Source: a virus
Length of the DNA stretch: 51,865 nt
Strand: one strand, 5' to 3'
Virus record (IMG/VR): IMGVR_UViG_3300025120_000079
Span: 1-51,865 of that record
Made by a program: the position numbers and the translations under genes. Of this stretch, positions 15,042-24,771 are shown piece after piece. Position 1 is the stretch's first letter. Every line of letters starts with the position of its first letter. Below the pieces are notes generated by a model, which was not told the DNA's origin, searched no databases, and was given only the letters and a program-made list of their open reading frames with translations.

Positions 15042-15309
15042 ACTTTTTTCTTAATTTAGTTTTACACGATCTAGCAATAGAAGCTTGTTTAGGTTTTTTA
15101 CCAAACCTTGATCTTTGCTCCATAACAGTTAGTATTTGCATTTTGCGAGCAAATGACTTACCAATGTTTAATACTTTGCTACAAGTAGCTCTAGCGTCTG
15201 CCTCTGTAGCATATTTAATACTTACAGTGTCTTTAGGATTTTCATCTGTATACAACCTACGACTTGAGCCTTTAGGTTTTTTACCTGTTCCTTTTTTTGG
15301 ATCTGCCAT
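15022..15309 (-). CDS. Small basic protein with SRRLYTDENP motif
   Basis: A 95-residue basic protein. A Gly/Lys-rich flexible N-terminus is followed by SSRRLYTDENPKDTVSIKYA, a helical stretch with a Cys (DARATCSKV), MQILTVMEQRSRFGKK, and a basic C-terminal helix with a second Cys. The pattern is conserved-looking but I cannot name the family. It overlaps both neighbours by 20-29 bases. Confidence 0.7.
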   Translation of the reverse strand: MADPKKGTGKKPKGSSRRLYTDENPKDTVSIKYATEADARATCSKVLNIGKSFARKMQILTVMEQRSRFGKKPKQASIARSCKTKLRKKYGKEKT

Positions 15310-15466
15310 TACAGTCTTGCATGTTTATAAACCAGTTAGCTAATTGCTTGTCACGGCCAGTAGCTTCTTTTCTAGCTTTTAGTTTTTTAACTTTAGCACA
15401 AGTCACATCGCCTCCGTATAGTTTATTTACACGAGCTTTTAAAACTCCACGATATGCTTTTGCCAC
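15281..15466 (-). CDS. Small basic Cys-containing protein, 61 aa
   Basis: A 61-residue basic helical protein that starts at GTG (15466), directly after the stop of the gene before it. Visible: RVNKLYGGDVTCAKVKKLKA and GRDKQLANWFINMQDCNG, with one Cys in each half. Starting at GTG is unusual here but the adjacency to the upstream stop supports it. Function unknown; a member of the same cluster. Confidence 0.65.
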   Translation of the reverse strand: MAKAYRGVLKARVNKLYGGDVTCAKVKKLKARKEATGRDKQLANWFINMQDCNGRSKKRNR

Positions 15467-15595
15467 TTAACACTTACCTTTTTTCTGTTGCTTAGAAGCC
15501 CAGATGTTAGCGTATGCACTAGGATATACTTTAAATTTTTTTCTTGCTGCTGCTTTGCAAGATGCTGTTAGTTTTTTATATAATGCTGATGCCAT
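15467..15595 (-). CDS. Small basic protein with KVYPSAYANIWASKQ motif
   Basis: A 42-residue protein, MASALYKKLTASCKAAARKK then FKVYPSAYANIWASKQQ and GKC. The (K)FxVYPSAYAN(x)WASK sequence is a strikingly conserved short motif that I know from small proteins of phages and giant viruses. Its two Cys bracket it. It begins the small-protein cluster, 7 bases after the giant polyprotein gene, and is followed without a gap by the GTG-start gene. Confidence 0.75.
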   Translation of the reverse strand: MASALYKKLTASCKAAARKKFKVYPSAYANIWASKQQKKGKC

Positions 15596-15602
15596 AGTTT
15601 AT

Positions 15603-18600
15603 TTATTTATCCATTAATTCTAAAATCTTTTCAACTCTATTTTTTTCGTATCTAAGACCTCTTATCTCTTTTTTAGTAAGTCCAAACTTAGTTAATGTTT
15701 TAACTTGATCTGGTTTGTTTTCTGCTTTAATAGAATCAAACTGTCTTCTTAATTTCTGTTCCGCAGTTTCTGCTGTAGGTTTAGGTTTTAGTTTAGGTTT
15801 AGGTTTTGTCTCAGATTCAGACTGTGTTTTTACTTCTGTGGATTTTTCTTTAGATTCGTTCTGTAGTTCAATTATTTTTTTAACTCTATTATCTTCTTTG
15901 CCTAAGGCTTTTATTTCTTTTTTATTAAGACCTAAATCTAAAAGAATATCTATTTGTTCTTGAGTTTTAGTATCTTTTTTCATTGTATCAAACTCTTGAC
16001 GTTTTATCTCTGCAGGTGTAGGTTCAACTGGTTTGTCCCAACCACCATAATAAGGCAAGCCAACATCATAAGAAGACCAACCAAGAGCCATAGAAACTTT
16101 TTGCCACATTTGCGACTGCTCACTCATTATACCTCTAATGTTATTAGCTTTTTTTATAACTCTATCTATAGGTATATTAGTTGTGGCTGTTATAATTTGA
16201 GCACCAGCTAAATAAGCAGGGTTGTCTAGGCTAAAACCTTTTTCTTTCATTTCTTTCATGTTCCAGCTAAAGCTTTTTAAACCACCCACTATTTTTCTAT
16301 ACTTAGAACTTATAGCTGGTGAAAAACTTAAAGCTTCTATAGCCGCTTTTTCATACTCAGATCTTTGTTTTCCAGACTCTTCATATATTTTCATTAAAGA
16401 ATTTTTAGCAGCAACCATACCCATACCGGCTATACCTAAACCTTTAAGCTGAGAATCAATCATACCATTTGCGACTCTAGCTATTTTTTTGTCATCTCTT
16501 TTTTGTTTCTTTTCATCATCATCATCACCAAAACCTATAGCAAATAAGGCTTGTTGTAGAGCATTAAATATCACATTCTGTATAACTCCATAATAAGCTA
16601 TTCTAGATATATTTGTTTTAGCATCTCCACGACCAGCTATTAAATCTTGTAAAGAACGCTTTTGTATTCTAACGTACTGCATCGGTGTGTTAGCCCAGTT
16701 GAGTATAACACGACCAGCAGCGGAAGCTTGTTGCATACTAATTTTATCAGGTGAACTAGACTGTTGGCTTTCTTCTGCAACTAATCTAAAGTCTTGAAAA
16801 GCTTTTTCTCTAGCTAACTCTTGACTCATACCTTCTTTAATATACTTATTCATTCTGTTTCTATAGAAAGTAGCACCACCAGAAGCTATTGCAAAACTAT
16901 CCGCGTATCTTGTAAGCACAAAACCTTTACTTAATAAAAACGCTATAGCGGATTTAACTTTGTTTTTAGAATCTTTTACAGCATCTGCTATTTCAGATTC
17001 ACTTACGTTTATTTTAAGACCGTTTCTACGTTGTGTTAAATAGTCAGAGTTCATAAGCGTCATGAAATCTCCCCAAAATTGTTTTTGGTTTGCAAACGCT
17101 TTACCTGCGGCTATAATATTATTATCACCCCAATTTATAAAGTTTACAGCAGAAATTGTTTGAAGTAGTGCAGATCTAGTATTCAAGAACATTACAGCAC
17201 CAACAGAGTTGTTAACCCAGTCAAGCACAGCACTTGTTTGATCGTTATAACCAAGTCTGTTTGTACCGGCTTTCATACGCTTCAATGTGTTCTCTAAAGC
17301 TTTACGCCAGCGAGTACCATAAGCGGCTTCCATTTTATTTAAGTTTTCAGGTGAAAATATAATATCTACATTTTCTTGCCACTCTTGTTGATATTCTTTA
17401 CGGTTAACTTTATTAATACCACCAATAATATCTGTAGTTAAATTACCACCTAGCCAGTTTTTGCCAGGTTCAGGATATGGTTTGCCTTTTTGTATTGATA
17501 TTAATTGATCGGCAAAAGCCTGAAGCTTAGCATCGTCTTTTATAAAATCATTAAGCTGCGTGGCATCTCTTTTTGAAATTCCAGGTATTGACATACCTTG
17601 CTGTGTCCACATGTAAACCCTTAATGCATGTTGAAAGTTAAATTTACCAACACCTGTTTCTGTTTCTAGTGTTTTAGGTAAACCAGGAAACTGAGCTTTT
17701 AAAGCCATGAAATCATTAGCCGCAGAAATCTTAGCTTGAGTTATAGTGTCTTCAGCTCTATTATAGGTATCTATTAGGTTTGTTTTTAAGAACTCATATT
17801 GAGCTTCACCTTTTTTACCTTTACCTAATAAGCTGTATAACAAACCTTTAAAGTCTTCAGCGGAAGAAGCCATTGTAAGCCAATCAAATCTACCTTTATT
17901 CTCACCCACTGTTCTAGCTTTAGCAGCAGAAAAGTTTTTAAAAGATTCAATGCCTGAAGAGTCTTCGATCATATCATTAACTACGGTATCAAACGTTTTA
18001 CGTTTACTAGCTTTAGCAACTTGCACTTTAGATTTAACATCTATTTGATCTAAAACATCTTTAACAGCTTTTACGTTTTTAGTAGCATCATCTGCGAAGT
18101 AAAAGTCATTATAACCATCTGCAGCTTTATCTACTATCCATCTTGCTTTTGCTTGAGCCGTACCATCACCTAAACCAGTTATATTGTTTAAAGGTATATC
18201 TATGCCCAATGCTTTCATGAATTCTTTTATAGGACCATCTGCACTTTGAGGTCTAGCTGTCAATACAAATAAATCTTCGGTACCTCTTGTGTCTGCTATT
18301 TTTTTAGCAACATCAAATAGTGGTCCTTTCTTACCATCAATCACTTGCTCAAACTGACTAAAATCAAATGTAGCACCTTGAGCTTCAAGATCTGCTGCTT
18401 GTTGAGCGAATTGAGTTGCGTTTATTTTTTTAGTAGTACCATCTGGATTTATTACTATAACTTTACTATTGGATTTAGCTAGCGTATCGTCAAAATCAAA
18501 AACTCTTATTTTTTTAACAGGAGGATTAACTCTTCTTCCTTTATTTAATGCTTGATCTGCTTTACCAAGATTTTCAACAACTTTTTCTACTGGTTTAAAC

Positions 18601-21600
18601 TCATTAAAACCTAAAGAAGACGGTTCCATTTCTGAATCTCTCTTAGATGCCATAGCTTTACCTGGTGCTAATGGAACTAAATTGTCTATCATTGCTTTAA
18701 CATCTAAATCAGGGTCTGATAAACCTTTTATTATTAAATCGTTTTGTATAGCAGATGCTTGCTCTTGTTGATCTTTATTTAATCCATTGTAAAAGTCTTG
18801 ATCTATACCAAAACCACTATCTTCTGCTATTGTTTTACCAGTTAAAATATTTTTTATTTCTTGTAAATTTATTCCAGCAGCAGCAAGTCTACTTATAGGA
18901 TTATCAAATATAGTTTGACCTTTAACCAAAGTTGAATCTAAGTTTGATTTATCTAATAAATCATCATTAAATTTTGATAGGACTGTTTGGTAATAATTAT
19001 TTTTAACAGCATCCATAACAGGCTTAGAAGCATTAAACTTTATAGCCGCAATAATAGAGGCTCCTACAGCAGAAGCGGGTGGATTATGTTCTTCTCTAAT
19101 TTTTCTACCTTTCTTTTGATCTTCTTTAGCGCCTTTTCTTGTAGCGTATTTTATAGATTCTTTTGTGTTACTGTATTTAAAAGGAGCAGTTATTTTTATT
19201 AAACCACCAGTTGCTTGGTAGCTTTGTATTATTATAGCAGCTGCTATATCCAAAGACATTCCATCAGCAACAGCATTAGTTAGTTGAGTTACTACATGGT
19301 CCAGAACTTCCATGTTGTCTTTTTCCTGCTGTGCTACTTCTTCTTGAATTTTTTTGTTTTTTGATTTAGCTTTTTCTGGACTTATTTTTGCTGTTTTAGG
19401 CCCATCGTAAACTTTAGCAGCATCTAGCAACTCTTTATAATCAAGATCAATTCCTACTTTTGCTTTGCCTCTACCACTAGCGTAATACATTCTGCCTGGT
19501 TTAGCAATCCAGTTTGTTACTCCTGGAGTATTAATTGGAAGAAACTTACCGTCTGTTGTTTTACCAAATTTAATAAAATCTTTTACACCAGCTTTCTTAG
19601 CCATTTTAGCTGATGAGTACATTTTACTACCTTGTATACCATAAAAAGTTTGCTTACCACCGCTAGCCATTAAACCCGCCTCTATAGTTGCGGTATCTAG
19701 CTTGTATTTTTTAACAGCCTCCAGCATTTTAGCTTTTAAAGCTGGTCTAGTTTTTTCATTTATAGGTGGTAAATCAAAATCTAATATATCAGCAAGCTGT
19801 GTTTTAGATTTAGATTCTGTTGCTTTTATAAATAAATTATATATTTTTTCATCTGCCTTAAATTCAGCTTGACTTTCAATTCTTTTACTAGCCATTGTTT
19901 TAGATTTACCAGCAGCAACTCTTTGTTTTGCTTCTGGCTTAAGCCCAACCTCAGGTGATCTTGATACTTCGTTAGTTACAAGTCTACCATATAAGCTAGC
20001 AATACCTTTTAGTGCTTGAGCCTGTGGTGATCTCGCATTAAAGCCTTCTGCTTTCTTACCTTCAACAATACCAAACGCTTCTAAGAAATCTGCCTTGCTA
20101 ATGTTTTTGTTTTTAATAAACGGAGTAAGACCAGCACCACGCGTACCTCGTTTACCTTTAGTGTAAAAAGCTTTTAATAAACCTGTTGGAACGCCAGTAG
20201 ACGTGCCTAAGATGTCATCTGTTGCAGCTTCTGTTACTGAGCCTTCTGGTAATATTCTTAATAATTTATCAGCGTTCTTATTAACAAATTGCTGTATTGC
20301 TGTTGCATCGCCTTTTGACAGATTAGCTCTTGGATCTGTTAGTTTTTTAACAGGTATACCTATTTCACGAGCAATAACCTCAGGTGCTAAATCACCTAGT
20401 TTTTTAAAGGTCATGCTCTTTGGATCTATGCCTTTAATTTTTTCTTTAACTTGCTCTGTGATTTCTGTAACTGCTTCAGCAGGTAATAAAGAACTAGGTT
20501 TAGTTAGCTTAGTTGGTTTTTCTTCTACAACTTCTGTTACTTCTTCTGCTACAACACCTTTTGCCTCTGTAACATCAGCTGTAAACTCTTCACCTAAAAC
20601 TCTTTGTGAAGCTTCAATAGCTCTAGCTGGTAAAAACTTATTTATATAAGCAGCTAATGGCACGCCTGAGTTAGGGTTATAAGATCTAATTAAATCTAAC
20701 ACACCACGCTCGCCAGTCTCTATTTCATCAGTTAATAGCTGACGATCAAAATTTGGTGCTTGACTACGAGACTCTACTATTTTACTCGTTATAGGTTTAA
20801 ATTTTTCTATAATATCAAATGCAGCAGCTTCGCCTTGGCTATCATATAGTTCTTGAACTTCATTAGAAGCTATTTCACGATTTCTAACTGATTTTTTTAT
20901 TATACCTAAATCAACTTCACCTAGATCTTGAAGCTTTTGAGCTCTTTCTGATATTTTACCTTTTTTAATATTTTTTTGGTAATCTTTTATAAAATTATAA
21001 ACGTCTCTTCCGCTTTCAAATTCTAACTTAGAATAACCTTTTGGCCTAAAAATATCTAATATAGGTTTAGCTAAGCGCATGAAGCTTTCTTTTAAATTGT
21101 CAGTGAAAGTTATTTCTTCTTTACCAATGGCATCAGAAAAAGCAGTTAAATATTCTTCCGCTTGAACTTCAGCGCTAGCGTCTGCATAGTTTTCGTCTAT
21201 ACGTTTTTGTACTATATTACGCTCTTTTTCACTTAATATGCTTTTAAAATCTTCTACTAGTTTTAAAGCGGTCTCAGGATTAGAGTTAAATGTAGATTTA
21301 AGTATTCTATGTAAAAGCTCATGTGAACCAGCTGTTACAGATCCAACTTGTGCAGCTCTTTGCTTATTTATAAATATTTCACCTTCTGGATTTACGAATG
21401 CATCAAAGTCTGCATCTTGGCCTGTAGCTTCAACAAACTCCTCTGTCGTTTCAAAAACATTTACTTTTTCTTCACCAACAACACCTTCAACTACTTCAAT
21501 TTCTCCTTCTAATAATCGCTCATTAGCGTTGGCTCTAACTCTATCTACTTCGCTAGTAATTCTTTTATTGCTATTTGTTAAAGAACCTTTAGCTGCGCCA

Positions 21601-23654
21601 TATTGTTGCGCGGTTAATTTTCCATCAGCGTAATCTGAATTTAAATTTTCTAGCGTAGTGTTGTTTTCTTTCTTTTTATTTAATAAATCTAAAACCTCTG
21701 ACTGCTCTTCTTTAGTCATTATTTCAGAAAGCTTATTAGTATTTTCTAATAAATCTTTTAAATCTTGTTCTGTTTGATTTATTTGAATGTCAATAGCAGC
21801 TCTAAAATCTTTATTATTATTTTGAGTTCTTAGACTTTGAAGATCTGCTGTCTTTTTTATAAGATCAGCAGCTTGATTAAAAACTTGTGTTTCTGTTATT
21901 AGTGCATTTGTAACAGTGTTACCTATTGCTGTTGGTGCGCTTATAAACCCTGAGCCTAAAACACCCATTAAATAACTATTTACACCCTTTTTTGAAGCCA
22001 TAGTCTCTAACGCATTGGCAGCTGCTTTTCCTAATGTATCACCGTTTGCAATACTATTATTAACTTCCTCAACTCCAGTTTGAAGTAATTCTGTAACTCC
22101 TTCTTGATTTTGAGTCGTTACAAGGGTTAGAAAAGGTTTTAACGCTCCTGTTCTTCCTAGTAAATATTTACTAATTCCTTTAAATCCAGCATATTCTAAA
22201 CTAGCAGAAACAGCCGTTAAGGCCGCTGGTGTTGCTAGTTCTGTTTCACCGTTTCTAACTAATTTAGCCACAGCCTCAGGATCATCGCCATATAATCTTT
22301 TTGCTTTTTGTACATTATAATCAATGTACATAGGAGCTCCCATTTGAGGAATTAAACTAGCGCCTCTTGTAAGCATAGCTGGAATAACAGAAGATATAGT
22401 TCCTTCTATAGCACTTAATACACCACCAAAAAGTTCATTTCCTGATGAAAATTTTGTTTTAGAAGGATTACGCCAATCAAAATCTTTAACTATTTCACCT
22501 ACGTTTATTCTTGCTTTTTCAAGATCATCTAATTTTTTATACTGTTTTATAATATAGTTTTCAGCAGCAGCACCTATTTCCTCTTCACCTTCACCTTTCA
22601 AAAAGTCAGGTAAGTTTTCATAACCAGCCATAAAAGAAGGTACATCTTCACCTTTTAATTTTCTATCTTTTAAATCTTTCCATTTATCTGGATTTTCACT
22701 AAATAATATTCTTTCGTCAGTATCTGGATCAATAAACTCAATAGCATTAGGATCTTTTTCAGCTTTAGCTTCTATTAAAAACTCTGGAGTTTGACCCATT
22801 TCTTTCATAGATTTATCAATGAAATCAACAAAAGCTGTTTTAGTACCTTCCCAAGCCGATTCTAGACCTAGTGGCATATTTATAAGAAAAACATCACCAG
22901 CTATTTCAGCTTTGCTTTTTTTCATTAACTCGTCAATAGACTTATAATCTTTAAGTTCTGGGTCTTCAGCTAATTGATCCATGTACTTAGAAACATTATC
23001 TAGATTTTCAGCTGTTAATTGTATTTTAACTTCTTCTTCTGTTTCAACTTCACCTTCTTTTCTGTCAACTCCTGATAATGCTTTTTTTACAGAACTAAAA
23101 TCTACTTCAGGCAAAAGATCTTGAATACCGTAAGCGTCTCTAGTCTCTCCTTTTTTGAATTTTTCTAAATTTTTCTGCTTCTCGTCATATTGCTTTATAG
23201 CGTCATAAACATTTTTATCTACAGTTTCGTCTGGGGCTAAATTTAATTGATAATAAACAGCAGCTCTTTGGTCTGTTCCAGGCTTAAATTTTTTTAATAT
23301 AGCATCGGTCTTTACACCGTCAATATTATTTTCAAAGTCTTGTTGTTCTTTAAATCTTAAAGCTCTTTGGTTTATTATATCAAGATTTTGTGCAGCTATT
23401 GGGTCTAATTGTGATTGTCCATCTCCAGAATCTGAAAGATCGGATACTTCGTTTGTCTCCGCTGTTACAGTCGTATCCTTCTCCGCAACAGCAGGTTCCT
23501 TTACCTCTTCTTTAGTTTCTTCAGTAGTAGTTTCTTCAACCTCTTCTACAACCTCTTCATCAGGTTTAAAGTTTTTAAGAATTTCTATAATTTGCTCAAC
23601 ATTCAATGGAGGAAACTGAGACTGAAGTTCTATAGTTTTTTCTTCTAATGTCAT
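15603..23654 (-). CDS. Giant virion polyprotein (internal/ejection protein)
   Basis: At 2683 residues this is the largest gene. N-terminus (1-250) is acidic and low-complexity. Hydrophobic helices lie near 405-580. An HELLH zinc-protease motif is at 778-782 with possible third ligand Glu833/834. Residues 943-1028 resemble sigma-70 region 2. A HAD-type domain occupies about 1715-1880: DFDDT at 1720-1724, LTARP at 1798-1802, FADD at 1853-1856. Exact ASKR tetrapeptides occur at 1255, 1669 and 1882, the last two bracketing the HAD domain. Residues 2140-2400 have several hydrophobic helices. The last 130 residues hold a duplicated module of about 48 residues around a Lys/Pro linker. Position after the tail genes suggests a DNA-ejection protein, possibly processed. 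Confidence 0.8.
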   Translation of the reverse strand: MTLEEKTIELQSQFPPLNVEQIIEILKNFKPDEEVVEEVEETTTEETKEEVKEPAVAEKDTTVTAETNEVSDLSDSGDGQSQLDPIAAQNLDIINQRALRFKEQQDFENNIDGVKTDAILKKFKPGTDQRAAVYYQLNLAPDETVDKNVYDAIKQYDEKQKNLEKFKKGETRDAYGIQDLLPEVDFSSVKKALSGVDRKEGEVETEEEVKIQLTAENLDNVSKYMDQLAEDPELKDYKSIDELMKKSKAEIAGDVFLINMPLGLESAWEGTKTAFVDFIDKSMKEMGQTPEFLIEAKAEKDPNAIEFIDPDTDERILFSENPDKWKDLKDRKLKGEDVPSFMAGYENLPDFLKGEGEEEIGAAAENYIIKQYKKLDDLEKARINVGEIVKDFDWRNPSKTKFSSGNELFGGVLSAIEGTISSVIPAMLTRGASLIPQMGAPMYIDYNVQKAKRLYGDDPEAVAKLVRNGETELATPAALTAVSASLEYAGFKGISKYLLGRTGALKPFLTLVTTQNQEGVTELLQTGVEEVNNSIANGDTLGKAAANALETMASKKGVNSYLMGVLGSGFISAPTAIGNTVTNALITETQVFNQAADLIKKTADLQSLRTQNNNKDFRAAIDIQINQTEQDLKDLLENTNKLSEIMTKEEQSEVLDLLNKKKENNTTLENLNSDYADGKLTAQQYGAAKGSLTNSNKRITSEVDRVRANANERLLEGEIEVVEGVVGEEKVNVFETTEEFVEATGQDADFDAFVNPEGEIFINKQRAAQVGSVTAGSHELLHRILKSTFNSNPETALKLVEDFKSILSEKERNIVQKRIDENYADASAEVQAEEYLTAFSDAIGKEEITFTDNLKESFMRLAKPILDIFRPKGYSKLEFESGRDVYNFIKDYQKNIKKGKISERAQKLQDLGEVDLGIIKKSVRNREIASNEVQELYDSQGEAAAFDIIEKFKPITSKIVESRSQAPNFDRQLLTDEIETGERGVLDLIRSYNPNSGVPLAAYINKFLPARAIEASQRVLGEEFTADVTEAKGVVAEEVTEVVEEKPTKLTKPSSLLPAEAVTEITEQVKEKIKGIDPKSMTFKKLGDLAPEVIAREIGIPVKKLTDPRANLSKGDATAIQQFVNKNADKLLRILPEGSVTEAATDDILGTSTGVPTGLLKAFYTKGKRGTRGAGLTPFIKNKNISKADFLEAFGIVEGKKAEGFNARSPQAQALKGIASLYGRLVTNEVSRSPEVGLKPEAKQRVAAGKSKTMASKRIESQAEFKADEKIYNLFIKATESKSKTQLADILDFDLPPINEKTRPALKAKMLEAVKKYKLDTATIEAGLMASGGKQTFYGIQGSKMYSSAKMAKKAGVKDFIKFGKTTDGKFLPINTPGVTNWIAKPGRMYYASGRGKAKVGIDLDYKELLDAAKVYDGPKTAKISPEKAKSKNKKIQEEVAQQEKDNMEVLDHVVTQLTNAVADGMSLDIAAAIIIQSYQATGGLIKITAPFKYSNTKESIKYATRKGAKEDQKKGRKIREEHNPPASAVGASIIAAIKFNASKPVMDAVKNNYYQTVLSKFNDDLLDKSNLDSTLVKGQTIFDNPISRLAAAGINLQEIKNILTGKTIAEDSGFGIDQDFYNGLNKDQQEQASAIQNDLIIKGLSDPDLDVKAMIDNLVPLAPGKAMASKRDSEMEPSSLGFNEFKPVEKVVENLGKADQALNKGRRVNPPVKKIRVFDFDDTLAKSNSKVIVINPDGTTKKINATQFAQQAADLEAQGATFDFSQFEQVIDGKKGPLFDVAKKIADTRGTEDLFVLTARPQSADGPIKEFMKALGIDIPLNNITGLGDGTAQAKARWIVDKAADGYNDFYFADDATKNVKAVKDVLDQIDVKSKVQVAKASKRKTFDTVVNDMIEDSSGIESFKNFSAAKARTVGENKGRFDWLTMASSAEDFKGLLYSLLGKGKKGEAQYEFLKTNLIDTYNRAEDTITQAKISAANDFMALKAQFPGLPKTLETETGVGKFNFQHALRVYMWTQQGMSIPGISKRDATQLNDFIKDDAKLQAFADQLISIQKGKPYPEPGKNWLGGNLTTDIIGGINKVNRKEYQQEWQENVDIIFSPENLNKMEAAYGTRWRKALENTLKRMKAGTNRLGYNDQTSAVLDWVNNSVGAVMFLNTRSALLQTISAVNFINWGDNNIIAAGKAFANQKQFWGDFMTLMNSDYLTQRRNGLKINVSESEIADAVKDSKNKVKSAIAFLLSKGFVLTRYADSFAIASGGATFYRNRMNKYIKEGMSQELAREKAFQDFRLVAEESQQSSSPDKISMQQASAAGRVILNWANTPMQYVRIQKRSLQDLIAGRGDAKTNISRIAYYGVIQNVIFNALQQALFAIGFGDDDDEKKQKRDDKKIARVANGMIDSQLKGLGIAGMGMVAAKNSLMKIYEESGKQRSEYEKAAIEALSFSPAISSKYRKIVGGLKSFSWNMKEMKEKGFSLDNPAYLAGAQIITATTNIPIDRVIKKANNIRGIMSEQSQMWQKVSMALGWSSYDVGLPYYGGWDKPVEPTPAEIKRQEFDTMKKDTKTQEQIDILLDLGLNKKEIKALGKEDNRVKKIIELQNESKEKSTEVKTQSESETKPKPKLKPKPTAETAEQKLRRQFDSIKAENKPDQVKTLTKFGLTKKEIRGLRYEKNRVEKILELMDK

Positions 23655-23659
23655 TTAAT

Positions 23660-24760
23660 TTAAGTTAATTTGTTGTCTTGTAAAAACTTTTGTGCTTTAG
23701 CTTTTTTAGCTTCTGCTAAATCAAATACAGCAGCATCTTGCGTGACTGTAGGTATTTTGTTTGTAATAAAATGTTTTAAATAATTTTTCATAAAATACTC
23801 TTTGTATTTAGTTTCAAATAAAACTTTTTTATCTTGTGATAAAGGCAAATCTTTTTCGTAACTCCAACTATCTGAAGCTGCATTGGCGTTTTGAACCATT
23901 TGAGCATCCTCTTCAGGTGTAGATCCTTTGCTAATATAAACATTCCAAGCCGCAACTGCCTGCTGCTCTGATGTTAATAAACCCGCTACTTCAGCGTTTA
24001 TAAAAGGATTTATTTTTCTTTTAATTTTATCTAAATCAAACTTAAGCACATTTCTACCTTTTCCATCACCTATATCTATTATTTCGTAATCAAAAGAACC
24101 ATCCACATTTCTTAGTATAAATTCTTCTGATATACTTGCATTAGGAACTAGTTCTCCATTTTCTAAAACATCTTGTAGGTTAAACACCCCGATTCTAGCT
24201 AAAAGCTGTGTCATTTCTTTTTCAATACTTGGAGTAGGTGAAACTAAAAAAGTATTTGAATCTAAAATAGACTCTAAAGCTGCGCTATTTATAATTAAAG
24301 GTTGCTCAAATAAAGGTCCATCAAATTTAATAGTTTGAGTTCCATCTTCATTTAAAAATAAACTTAAATCATAACCGTCAGTTTTAGAAAAACCAGGTCT
24401 TGATTTAAATATAGAGTTTGCAACTAAATATCTATAATCGTTATTTACATCATAGTTATTAGCATCAGTAGCAGATAGTTCTCCTACAATATTTTGAATA
24501 AAATTAATAGAAATATCTGGAGCTTGATCTAATTGTTTTAGCTTTTGATTTTCATAATAACAATTACCTGTTGTACAGTTGTTATTTTTTATATCCATTT
24601 TAATTGCTGCATATTTTTTAGCCGTATCAGTATAAGCAACTTCTAATATTTTAAAATCATAATCAGAACTTTCGGACAAATATTTATCATTGTAAGCTAT
24701 TGCATTACTTTGATTTATTTGCTTAAGAAGTAAATTTGTAGTTATATTTTTATTTTCCAT
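23660..24760 (-). CDS. Putative internal virion protein
   Basis: A 366-residue acidic protein of mixed helix and strand with no recognised domain; Asn and Asp are abundant. One Cys pair sits at about residues 62-67 (CTTGNC). It lies 5 bases upstream of the giant polyprotein gene and 11 bases after a coiled-coil internal protein gene. By gene order it corresponds to a podovirus internal or ejection protein. Its stop lies within the AATTAACTTAAATTAAAT leader of the next gene. Confidence 0.65.
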   Translation of the reverse strand: MENKNITTNLLLKQINQSNAIAYNDKYLSESSDYDFKILEVAYTDTAKKYAAIKMDIKNNNCTTGNCYYENQKLKQLDQAPDISINFIQNIVGELSATDANNYDVNNDYRYLVANSIFKSRPGFSKTDGYDLSLFLNEDGTQTIKFDGPLFEQPLIINSAALESILDSNTFLVSPTPSIEKEMTQLLARIGVFNLQDVLENGELVPNASISEEFILRNVDGSFDYEIIDIGDGKGRNVLKFDLDKIKRKINPFINAEVAGLLTSEQQAVAAWNVYISKGSTPEEDAQMVQNANAASDSWSYEKDLPLSQDKKVLFETKYKEYFMKNYLKHFITNKIPTVTQDAAVFDLAEAKKAKAQKFLQDNKLT

Positions 24761-24771
24761 GCACTTGTTTA

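Noticed and set aside
20203-20649. 148-residue plus-strand frame in the giant gene
   Set aside because: Antisense shadow of the polyprotein gene; Ser-rich composition and no neighbour in that direction.
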